Source: Prorocentrum cordatum (Eukaryota; Sar; Dinophyceae; Prorocentrales; Prorocentraceae). Taken from it: a stretch of DNA of 64,000 nucleotides. Below are positions 55,645-64,000 of this stretch, in pieces. A model generated the notes under the pieces. The model did no database searches. It was not told the DNA's origin and saw only the letters and a list, made by a program, of their open reading frames with translations. The DNA is taken from positions 240,052 to 304,051 of the forward strand of contig CAUYUJ010015286.1 of NCBI GenBank assembly GCA_963575745.1, given 5' to 3'. A program made the translations under genes and the position numbers. Position 1 is the first letter of the stretch. The number at the start of each line of letters is the position of its first letter.

Positions 55645-56405
55645 TGAGTTTCAAAAGTTTCAAAAGTTTCAAAAGTTCCAGAAGTTTCAAAAGTCTCCTG
55701 TTTGCATGTGACTTCTGGACCTTGCATCGGATTGTAGGTACACTTTTGCGTTTTCCGAAACTTTTGAAACTTTTGAAACGTTTGAAACTTTTGAAACTTT
55801 TGAAACTTTTGAAATTTTTGAAACTTGTGAAACTTTTGGAACTTTTGAAACTTTTGAAACTTTTGAAACTTTTGAAACTTTTGAGGCAGTCGTTTCAAGA
55901 GTGTCAAAAGTTTCAAAGTATCAAAGTTCCAAAAGTTACAGAATTTCAAAAAAAAGGTCAGAAGTTTCAAAAGTTCAAAAAGTTCCAGCAGTTTCAAAAG
56001 TTTCAAAAATTTCAAAGGTTCGAAAGGTTCAAAAGGTTCAAAAGGTTCTCAAGTTTGAACAGGTTCAAAAGGTGCAGAAGGTTCAAAAGGGTCAACAGTT
56101 CGAAAAGTTCCAAAAGTTCCAAAAGTTTCAAAATCTCCAAAAGGTTCAAAAGTTTCAAAAATCTCACAAGTTCTAAACTTTCAAAAGTTACAATAGTTTC
56201 AAAAGTTTCAAAAGTTCCAGAAGTTCCAAAAGTTTCAAACGTTTCAACAATTTCAAAAGTTTCAAAAGTTTCAAACGTTTCAGAAGTTTCAAATTCTCAA
56301 AAGTTTCAAAAGTTTCAAAAATGTTCAAAGTTTCAAAATTTACAAAAGTTTCATCAAAATATTCAAAAGTTTTACAGTTTCAAAATTTTCAAAAGTTTCA
56401 GGATT
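55645..56405 (+). repeat. Inverted 9-bp arrays, right subterminal region
   Basis: GTTTCAAAA units (55645-55692), then the inverse TTTTGAAAC (55757-55885), then a long degenerate GTTTCAAAA array (55895-56405). The last two can fold on each other. The final array is the mirror image of the left-end array. Confidence 0.9.
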
Positions 56406-56437
56406 CTGACCCGAACGACGCTGAACCCGTTTTTTTT

Positions 56438-57342
56438 CGCAGGGGGGTCTGCGCAAAACATTGTTTCCGACAGCCAGAAAGCATCGCAGTGCAGTAATCA
56501 TAGGGCGCAGCGAATCTGGCTAACCGTTTATGGAGAGGATTTTGATTTGTTGGGCAGCGAAGGGGAAAACATATTCACAGAAAGGTTTGGAGTCAGTCCG
56601 GATTCTCAACCGACTTTTGGAGTGGAGCCGACATGGGTGGTGGTCTCAGGCGGACCAAGGGCATGCTGGGATATGCGTTGGAGAGTTAGGTCTGCGCCCG
56701 TATGAAGGGAGATGCGAGATTCCAGGTGGGCGCAGCCTTGCGAAGACGAGTATGAGGACCCCCGCCCATGTTATTGAGTCGACCTGCTATGCGTTGGTGG
56801 CCAGGGTAAGCTAATGACGCACATCCTTTCGGATAGACAGCGCTCAGACAAGCTTGCGCGCTGCGTGCCAGCTCCAGCCCGTGGGGCATTGAAGAGCCGG
56901 ACAATATTGCGCGTCGGCGAGCGGGGAAACAGCCATGGGGGTATCACGGGGTGTAGTGGCATAGTCTTCTGGAGAAGCAGAGTAGCGCGGACTGTTAAAG
57001 GGCGGCTCAGTAGGTTGAGGGCCGCAATCAGTTCTTTTCCAAGAACGATGCCAGCGCGGCCGCTGCCATTCAAGCCGGCGAGGGCTAGGGCAAATCGTGC
57101 ACGTCGAGGTTTGCCAACTTTGGTGGCAGCTGACATTGCGACGAGGAAGCATCAATGTGATCAAAAAATGGAACGCATGAAAACCCTTCCAATGCTTTAG
57201 CGAATATCGTGATCAGGACAGCATGTCAATGGATTTGCGAGGTCCCAACCAACAGATTGTTGACGGAAGGCACGAACTGGCGCCCGCTGCGGAGTGCTCG
57301 CTGCGAGCTCAATCCATCTCCGGTCTGCCATCGCGTGCCGCT
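56438..57342 (+). pseudogene. Ty1/copia RT C-terminus and RNase H remnant
   Basis: Continuation of the RT fragment at 52110-52443. RIWLTVYGEDFDLLGSEGE matches the copia VHGDDF catalytic box (motif C) with D changed to E. In the next frame, ESVRILNRLLEWSRHG, QADQGHAGICVGELGLRP and YALVARVS are the conserved RT-RNase H linker. RNase H follows in the same frame: VA*SSGEAE* (56956-56985; normally LSSGEAE), LLKGGSVG, RRGLGQIVHVEVCQLWWQ and RRGSINVIKKWNA. There is one frame change and at least six in-frame stops, so it is non-functional. No 3' LTR recognised. Confidence 0.75.
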
Positions 57343-57768
57343 TTGCTGGGGCCTTGAGCTCGGGATCAGAGGAGATCTTGGTGTTCATGTGCGCGATTCA
57401 GACCTACGCGACTGGAGATGTTAATCGTCTTGCGTGAACCTACATATGCATTTGGTTTTGCTACTGCTACTTTAAATTTGCGGTTCGCATATGCATAGAG
57501 CAGCGTGTGCCACTTTAGTCTTGGGGCGCGCTTTACGGCCATGACTGGCCGATCGGGGGGTGTAAACACGTCGCCTCCCCGCGCCTGCAGGGGTTTCCCG
57601 TGATGTGCGGCATTGGAGAAGCAGCTATGTCAGGCACTTGTGTGACATAACAGTTTTGCGACAACGTTACATGTTAGGCCGCAACGGCTCAAGTATTGGT
57701 TTCCTCTTGGGGACAATGCTCCTATCAGATTGTCAGGACGAGGGAGACGTATTTACGATGTTGGAATA
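57343..57768. other. Unannotated sequence 3' of the copia remnant
   Basis: Holds two ATATGCAT words (57443, 57488). A 3' LTR might lie here but none was recognised. Confidence 0.3.
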
Positions 57769-58363
57769 CACCTTCCCTCCAGACTTCCTCGTCGTAGGCC
57801 TCTGCAGTCATTCATTTCCACCGACGAGGAGTGCCCCGTTGGGAGACAACCGTGTGGAAATCCTGAACCGTGCCAGAACACCATTCTCAGGACTTCAACG
57901 CCACGAATCAACTTGAGTGCTACGTCTTGACGATCCTGAACCGTGCCCAAAACACATAATCGGAACTTCGACACCGCGGATCAACCTAAGTGTTGCGCCC
58001 TGACAGTCCTGAATCGCTTCAGTTCGCAATGTGTGATACGTTCGCCATGCGAATCCATGTTTTTTTTTTGTTGGTTGGCGAACCTGATATGCGAAGCTTT
58101 CGCACATTTTCAAAGATGTGCGCGGCGCTAAGGCGAAACCTAAGTTTCGACGACATGTAATTTTTCAAGACGAGTCTGCGCGACCTTCAGCTACGGCGAG
58201 AGCAACAGTTTGAAAACCACCCACCCTCCATTGATGAAGCTGATGTCAGCTTCTAAATGCCATGCGCATCTTTAGCAAGTCTCAGCCCTAACGCCCGGTC
58301 CGCCTTTCCGCCTGGCCTCGGGGGGCGACAGCGAGGAGTTGCTCACAAGGGAAATGCATGGAG
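57769..58363. repeat. Dispersed composite repeat family F, copy 2
   Basis: Same orientation as copy 1 at 45178-45928, with GCCCCGTTGGGAGACAACC, repeated CTTCAACGCCACGAATCA / TACGTCTTGACGATCCTGAA units, then GTGCGCGGCGCTAAGGCG with fewer tandem units, and GGCCTCGGGGGGCGACAG before a GGA array. Confidence 0.8.
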
Positions 58364-58810
58364 GAAGGGAAGGAGGAGGAGGAGGAGGAACAGGAGGAGG
58401 AGGAGGAGGAGGAGGAGGAGGTGGTGGTGGTGGTGGTGGTGGAGCCGTTGGGGGCCATAGTCGAATCGCTTGCATCGCATCGGGCCCTAGGGAAGATATG
58501 GGAGCAAACAAGGATAGGACCTGTGCCGATCCCTCCCCTGCCGCCTACGGCGCACGCCGCAGCCTGTCGCTGCAAGCGCGGCCGCTTCGGCAGAGGCATC
58601 CCGTCGCGGTGTAGTTGCACCTCCATCAGTCGTGAGGTGCGAGGTTACCCCCTCATGAGGCGAGCCTCGCACCTGACACTGCGGAACGTCTCTCTGCCCT
58701 CGATCACAGCTCGAGCCTATGCCTCGAGGAGGAGGAGGAGGAGGAGGAGGACAGGGAGGAGGACAGGGAGGAGGAGGAGGAGGAGGAGGAGGAGGAGGAG
58801 GACAGGGAGG
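58364..58810. repeat. GGA arrays with GC-rich spacer
   Basis: GGA/GGT run 58364-58440 and GGA/GGACAG run 58726-58810. Unannotated spacer between. Confidence 0.8.
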
Positions 58811-58999
58811 GTTAGGAAGGACGAAGCGAAGGGACAACATGGGGGGATGAGGGAACATGTGGTTCCTGTTGCTGACGACGACAATGGTGATTGTGCTAAT
58901 GGCAATGACGATGCTGATGGTAATGGTTGGTGATGCTGCTGGTGGTGATGACCATGATGACGGTGAGGGTGAGGGTGAGGATGATAGTGATAATGATGA
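58811..58999. repeat. Degenerate GAT array
   Basis: GAT/GGT-rich sequence on +, immediately before repeat family G. Confidence 0.7.
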
Positions 59000-59434
59000 T
59001 TACACCAGAGAAGAACCGCAATGAGGGGATGGTCTGGCAGTTAAGGATATGGATATTGAGATCGGTTGTGAGATCGATAATGAGCACGATCGTGGGATCG
59101 ATCGTGAGGACGAATAAAAAGGTGCGTCGTGAGACCGATCGTGAAGTCGATTCAGTTATATCGATATTGAGATCGGTTGTGAGATCGAGTGTAAGATCGA
59201 TAGCGAGTTGGATGCTGAGATCGATGGTGAGACCGATCGATATAAAGATCGATCAAGAACCCGGAAACCCAGGAACCCGGGAATCACGCCGACCAGACCG
59301 AAATGAGCCCCGCGCCAACCACCGGGAACTTGGGAAGCCGGAGCCCGGAATCCGGGAACCCAGCCAGCCACCGAAATCGGTCCAGGACTTTCGCCAAATC
59401 TTTCAATATCTGCTAGGACCCCTTCAGTGCAAGC
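59000..59434. repeat. Dispersed composite repeat family G, copy 1
   Basis: From ATTACACCAG to CCTTCAGTGCAAGC. First half: degenerate TGAGATCGATAGTGA-type repeats. Second half: GGGAACCCGGGAAC / GGAAGCCGGA-type repeats. Then the unique tail CGCCAAATCTTTCAATATC...TAGGACCCCTTCAGTGC. Homologous along its whole length to 60273-60790. Confidence 0.8.
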
Positions 59435-59800
59435 GTGGATAGGGGAACGACGATGATGACGACGTTGATGGTGACCTTGATCTCGCGCCAGGGGAGGGGG
59501 CCACGGCCGGGCTTCTTTGCGCGGCGTGCGGGAGGGGAGGGCGGAGGGCGGGAGGGAGGGGCGGAGGGGGTAGGATGAGGGAGGGCGAGGGTGCAGGATG
59601 AGGGTAGGGTCAAAGGTGGCGATGATGGTGGTGATGACGATCGTGATGGCTATGAGAGTGAGCGGGGGGAGGGCTGTGCGCAGAAGGTGGGGTGGGGCAG
59701 GGAAAATGAAGAGGGAGGGTGAGGCGATGTTGCTGCTGGAGCGTGCAGGGCTGGCTCCTGCGGGCGGCGGGCTGGCGCGCTCGGTGGTGCGAGCATAAGT
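59435..59800. other. Unannotated sequence
   Basis: G-rich on +, no gene recognised. Confidence 0.3.
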
Positions 59801-59991
59801 ATAGTGTTGGTGGTTGTGATGATGGTGGTGCTGGTGGTGGTGATGATGATGCTGATGCTGATGGTGATTATGATGATGATGACGATGATGAGGATGGTGA
59901 TTATGATGATGAGGATGATGAAGATAATACTGATGATGCTGATGATGATGCTGATGACGATGATGCTGATGACGATGACGATGACGATGAC

Positions 59992-60055
<64 letters not shown>

Positions 60056-60272
60056 ATGATGCTGATGATGATGTTGATGATGACGGTGGTGGCGAGGAAA
60101 GGGGGGCAGAGCTAGAGGCAGAGAGAGGCATATGCAGAGGGAAGGAAGAGGGAGGTGCGAGGAGGGATGATGATGCGCTTGAGGTCGATGATGCGGGTGA
60201 GATGACGAGGAAGTTGCTGCTGAAGATGATGAGGAAGAAGATGATGACGGTGACATGGATATGCACCTTATA
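59801..60272. repeat. GAT array and purine-rich flank
   Basis: GAT array 59801-60075, purest at 59990-60055, then purine-rich sequence up to family G copy 2. Confidence 0.85.
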
Positions 60273-60790
60273 ATTACACCAGGAAAAACACCAGTCAGTG
60301 CACGGTTAGAAATTAGTGATATGGATTGTGAGATCGATTCTGAGATCGATAGTGGGATCGATAGTGAGGATGATGGTAAGGTCTGTCGTGAGACCGATAG
60401 TGAAGTCGATTCAGTGAGATCGAGTGTGAGATCGAGTGTGAGATCGATAGTGAGGTCGATCGAGAGAGGTGGGCAATGAGATCGATGGTGAGACCGATCG
60501 ATAAAAGGAGATCGACCAGGAACCCGGGAACCCGGAAACCGGAAACCCCCGAACCCCCGCCGCCCACCGACATCGGCACAGAATCAGCAACCAGGATTCC
60601 GGGAACCCGGGAAGCCGGAACCGGGAACCCGGGAACCACGCGATCGGGAACGCGAAGCCAGCCCGGAACGAAGAACTTCGAACGGGGAACCCGGGAACCC
60701 GAAACCGGGAACCCGAGAAACCGGCGGCCCATTCGGCCGCCTATTTTTGCCAAATCTATCAAGATCCCTTAGGACCCCTTCAGTGCAAGC
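60273..60790. repeat. Dispersed composite repeat family G, copy 2
   Basis: Same ordered parts and same orientation as copy 1, about 80 bp longer because the GGGAACCCGGGAAC block is expanded. It starts ATTACACCAG and ends CCCCTTCAGTGCAAGC. Both copies are embedded in GAT-rich DNA. Confidence 0.8.
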
Positions 60791-60871
60791 ATTGGCTGGG
60801 GAGTATGACAGTGATGATGGTGGTGATGGTGGTGACGATGATGAAGATGAGGAGGAGGAGGAGGAGGCAGG
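60791..60871. repeat. Short GAT/GGA run
   Basis: GAT and GGA units between families G and D. Confidence 0.7.
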
Positions 60872-61090
60872 GCTCGTTTCGATTCCTCCGATTCGATTCG
60901 ATTCGGTTTCGATGGATTCCGATTCCGATTCGATTCGACTTGGGATTCCGATTTGGGTTCCGACTTTTCATTGGACGCATACAAGCCTGCCGATTCCGCC
61001 GATTCGACTTCTTCCGACTCGGCTGCCGCTTTCCGCCGATACGATCCATGTCGATCGCCGATCCGAGTTCTCGATTCGATTCTGGGTTAT
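60872..61090. repeat. Dispersed repeat family D, copy 2
   Basis: Second copy of the CGATTC-rich repeat at 47041-47255, same orientation and block order. Confidence 0.7.
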
Positions 61091-61420
61091 CCTGGAGGAG
61101 GAGGAGGAGGAGGAGGAGGGGGAGAAGGAGGAGAATGCAGAGGATGAGGAGGGACTGTGAGCAGGGGGAGGACACTGCTGCGCCTCGGCCTCGGCAGGCC
61201 CGAGCTGGGCTCTTGCCCACCGCGGGCCTAGGGGTGGAGGCGCTCCCCCGCGCGCAGACAGGCTCCCTGCCTCCCCTCCTCCTCCTCCTCTCTCCTCCCT
61301 CTCCTCCCTCCTCCTCTCCCCTCCTCTCCCTCCTCCTCCTCTCCTCCTCCTCCTCCTCCTCCTCCTCCTCCTCCTCCTCCTCCTCCTCCTCCTCCTCCTC
61401 CTCCTCCTCCCTCTTCCCCC
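61091..61420. repeat. GGA run, spacer, CTC tract
   Basis: GGA 61097-61150, GC-rich spacer, CTC polypyrimidine 61272-61415: opposite strand classes close together. Confidence 0.85.
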
Positions 61421-62050
61421 ACCGACGACGACGAGGCTTTCGGGTGCGCATGCGTTTTTGAACATGTGCGGAGTGTGTGTGGCTGAATGGCCCAGTTGCT
61501 GGTCAAGTGCGGGTCGCACGACGGCACGACGAATGGGGCTGCTGCCGATGAGCCCACGAAGTGCTCAACGATGGTTCCATTGTGGTTGTGTAGGTGCCCA
61601 GTGGCTTCTGAGGCGAGGTGTGCAGCGTGTGAGGCCGATCTTCCTTAGCCTCTTCCGCACCGCGTTAGTCTGAGGGCCTGCTGAAGGATTAACGTTGGAT
61701 GCGTCGTCCATCCCGAGTATGTTAGATGCGAATGTGTGTTGTGGTCCAGCCTGGTTGCTATCATTTGAAGAGGGCGGGCGTACGTATGTTTCTGGCCATC
61801 GCCTGGCCATCGCCCGCGGTGCCATGTTGAGCATCTGTGCTTTAGTTTGACCCGTGCCGTGTACTTTGCCCGCTAGAATCATATGTCGGTTGCGGTATGG
61901 TGATGATGGTGTGTGTGATGTTCTTCGATGCAACCAAGCCGACGAGTGGTGCAGTTGAGTAGTTGCTGTGTCTGCGCTGGTGTAAACAGTCGCGCGTGCC
62001 GCGCGTGCAGACGCCTCGAGCGAGACGTTCAGTTCCGTTCCGTTCAACCT
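61421..62050. other. Unannotated sequence
   Basis: Moderate GC, an antisense open frame of about 160 codons (61565-62047) without recognisable domain; not called as a gene. Confidence 0.3.
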
Positions 62051-62172
62051 TCACCTCCTCCTCCTCCTCCTCCTCCTCCTCCTCCTCCTCCTCCTCCCTG
62101 TTCTTCTCTCCTCGTCTCCCTCTTCTTCTCCTCCTCATCCTCCTCCTCCTCCTCCTCCTCCTCACCAGCTCC
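62051..62172. repeat. CTC polypyrimidine tract
   Basis: CTC/CTT array on +. Confidence 0.9.
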
Positions 62173-62679
62173 TCGCCTCTATCACGCTCCGTGCTCCCTC
62201 CAGCCACTGCCGCCCTCTGCCTTCCCAGGTCCCTCTCTTCGTCGACCTCCCCACCCCCGTGCCCTCGTCCTCTCCCTGCCCCCCTCGTCTCCGCCCCTCT
62301 CAGTGTCCTCGGCGCCCTCCCTTGCACCCGCAGGCGGGCCGCCGCCTGTTTCGCCGAGTGTGCCGCCGCCGCCTCGCCCGGTCGTACCGCCTCTGGGTTT
62401 AGACTCTGTCCGCCCCCCCCCAACGCGGGAGGAAGATCGGATCGGCGATCCTGCGATCGGGAGGATCGCGGTCGACAAGTCGGGAGGAAGATCCTCCCCA
62501 AGCCGCTCGGGTCCCCCCCCCCTCCCCAACGCGGAAGGAAGATCCTGCCTCCGCATCCTCCTCCCGCTCGGCGGTCGTGCCGCCTCTGGGTCTGGACTTT
62601 GTCCCCCCCCCCAACGCGCGGGCCTCGCCGCGTCTAGAGCTCCGGGTCCTGGAGTCCTGCCCCCCCCTTCCTCTCGCAT
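62173..62679. other. C-rich unannotated sequence
   Basis: Repeating words CCCCCCCCCAACGCGG and GGAAGATC(C/G)G. Low-complexity, no gene. Confidence 0.4.
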
Positions 62680-62762
62680 GAGGAGGAGGAGGAGGAGGAG
62701 GAGGAGCAGAAGGAGGAGGAGGAGGAGGAGGAGGAGGAGGAGGAGGAGGAGGGGGGCGGGGG
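62680..62762. repeat. GGA array
   Basis: Near-perfect GGA run on +. Confidence 0.9.
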
Positions 62763-63058
62763 AGCTGCAATCATGATAATGGTGATGCTGATAAGACTTG
62801 TACACGAACGGTGATAACGATATGAAGCAGGACCACCATGTTATTGATAGGCAATGATACAATATATGTGAATGATCAGGCTACTACAAACAAGCACACT
62901 CGTGATCATACTAGTTTGAATAATGAAAGCCGTACTACGCGTGAACATAGTAATAGTCTTTTTCGTAACACTACAAACAGTTATATGGTTAACAGTTCCA
63001 CTAACACTAATACTAGTAATACGTATGATAATAATAATAAGAAGAAGAAAGGGTAATA
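62763..63058. other. AT-richer degenerate repeat region
   Basis: Rich in AATACTAGT/ACTACAAAC words and ending in AATAATAATAAGAAGAAG. No gene recognised. Confidence 0.5.
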
Positions 63059-63690
63059 CTAATACGAAGAAGTGGAGGAGGAGCAGGTGGGTGGAGCGGC
63101 TGATGCTCGTTCTGACCATGCCCCCGCCGCAGGAAGATGGGCGAGGTGGCGGTGCCCCCGCCGGTGGCTCCGGATGGGGGGGGAGGAGGAATGTCGGGGG
63201 CAACGGCTGGTTAATTTCGTTCCACGTTTTCGTACGCTCACAGAGATAATAGATAATGCTCCCAGAAGTTTTCCCGCTTCGGGATGCTTTTTAGCCCTCA
63301 CCGAGAGCATTCTTGGGGTGCCCGAACCGTCACGAACGGCCGCCAGATTCCAGGGCCATGCCACGAAAGCCGAGTGACATTTCGGTGGAGTAACTCTTGA
63401 TGCGGGCCCAACGGGGTACCCTGATCGCTGAGTGCGATGGGATGGCAGCGGCTTGTGGTCTTGTGTGTTGGCCCATCTCTAAAGCCGCGCCTCACACAAC
63501 ACTCACTCTTGCCTCGGATTATTCTTGAGTGCAGCCGAGAGTGACGTAGTGATGGGGTAAGAGTGAGAAGGATGAACAGGAAGAGGGCGAGGAGGAGGAT
63601 GAGGATGTGGAGGGGCAGTACTTCCGCTGGCGGTTCGGAGTTGGACGAGGACGAGGAAGAGGGAGGGGAGGAGAAGGAAGAGGAGGAGCG
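63059..63690. other. Unannotated sequence
   Basis: A + strand open frame (63072-63377) has a partly protein-like C-terminal half but no recognisable family; not called. Confidence 0.25.
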
Positions 63691-63975
63691 ACGGAGTAGT
63701 GGCGAGAATGAGTCCGAGTAAGTCGGGGTATGATTGAGTCTGCTCGTGGATGATACTGGTACGAGTGAGTCGGAGTGTTGGTGGGTCTCCGTACCAATGA
63801 ACTAGAGTGTGAGTGAGATTGTGCATGAATGAGTATGGGTGTGAGGGAGCCTGATTAAGAGTGAGACTGTGTAGGGCTGGGTCTGAGGCTGATTGAGGTT
63901 GAGTGCTGAGGATGGGAGGGTGATGGCGGGAGTGTGAGTGACAGCGGGTCTGAGTATGAGTGGGTCTGACTGTCG
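63691..63975. repeat. Degenerate GAGTNTGAGT repeat
   Basis: GAGTGTGAGTG/GAGTCTGAGTA-like words in loose tandem to near the window end. Confidence 0.7.
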
Positions 63976-64000
63976 ACGCCTATTGCGAATCACGGCCGCC

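Larger units (their letters stand above)
52453..56428 (+). mobile_element. 3,976-bp TIR element inserted in the copia RT gene
   Basis: Terminal inverted repeats of 21 bp match at 18 positions. The left begins GGGCCCGGCGTCG and both contain GCGTCGTTCGGGTC; the right end is the inverse, finishing GCTGAACCC (56408-56428). GTTTTTTTT borders both ends (52444-52452, 56429-56437), a candidate 9-bp target duplication. Inside the ends lie mirror-image arrays of TTTTGAAAC (left) and GTTTCAAAA (right). The interior carries one 648-codon ORF and a 480-bp AT-rich region. The host RT domain resumes immediately beyond the right border. An alternative is a long intron: TTTTTTTTCGCAG|G looks like a 3' splice site. 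The coding ORF and inverted repeats favour a transposon. Confidence 0.65.

Noticed and set aside
52441-56442. Spliceosomal intron from GTAGTT to TTTTTTTTCGCAG
   Set aside because: Splice-like ends exist, but the segment has inverted termini and its own long ORF, lies in a decayed retroelement, and splicing would not restore the RT frame. Kept as an alternative only.
61565-62047. 160-codon - strand open frame as a gene
   Set aside because: No recognisable domain, no neighbouring exon signal; cannot be supported.

Overview
The window looks like nuclear DNA of a dinoflagellate. The grounds are high GC, very dense trinucleotide microsatellites, and decayed LINE and Ty1/copia retroelements whose protein motifs resemble those I know from dinoflagellate genomes (a WVDD reverse-transcriptase box in the LINE; VKRACFYA and LNRLLEW boxes in the copia-like element). 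A core dinoflagellate such as Prorocentrum or a Symbiodiniaceae relative fits, but species is inference. There is no prokaryotic operon structure, no rRNA or tRNA, and no recognisable host housekeeping gene. Almost everything interpretable is mobile or repetitive DNA.

Layout. 0-20 kb: polypyrimidine/polypurine (CTC/GGA), GTC, GAC and GAT arrays, with short inverted-repeat (MITE-like) elements at 150, 4228, 11241, 11890 and 17530 and two dispersed repeat families. 20.5-22.8 kb: a broken LINE reverse-transcriptase gene with an altered YADD box (FAED). 23.4-29.9 kb: a much better preserved LINE. ORF1 has a RanBP2-type zinc finger and a coiled coil; ORF2 has endonuclease, RT (WVDD), RNase H and a Cys-rich tail, and is broken by an 8-bp tandem duplication and an 11-G run. 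30-33.3 kb: a cluster of inverted-repeat elements, a duplicated 140-bp segment and a 31-bp-period array of palindromes. 34-46.5 kb: several kilobases of GAT and GGA arrays, always in the same orientation. 45-48 kb and 57-61 kb: paired copies of several dispersed repeat families.

49.3-57.3 kb is the most interesting block. A decayed Ty1/copia-type element (zinc-knuckle remnant, RT, RNase H, all on +) is split inside its RT domain by a 3,976-bp segment, 52453-56428. That segment has 21-bp imperfect terminal inverted repeats (18/21) and is bordered on both sides by GTTTTTTTT. It carries mirror-image arrays of a 9-bp unit near its ends and one long GC3-rich open frame of 648 codons. The encoded protein has no familiar transposase signature; I see only a weak resemblance to DUF3987 (primase/helicase-related) proteins. 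The RT domain resumes just after the right border, which supports a real insertion. This is the best candidate for an undescribed mobile system here.

How parts relate: autonomous-type coding remnants (two LINEs, one copia element, one TIR element with an ORF) coexist with several non-autonomous inverted-repeat families (9-bp target duplications; TA-flanked Tc1/mariner-like), many sitting next to or inside simple-sequence DNA. All family assignments are from reading motifs by eye; no database search was possible.
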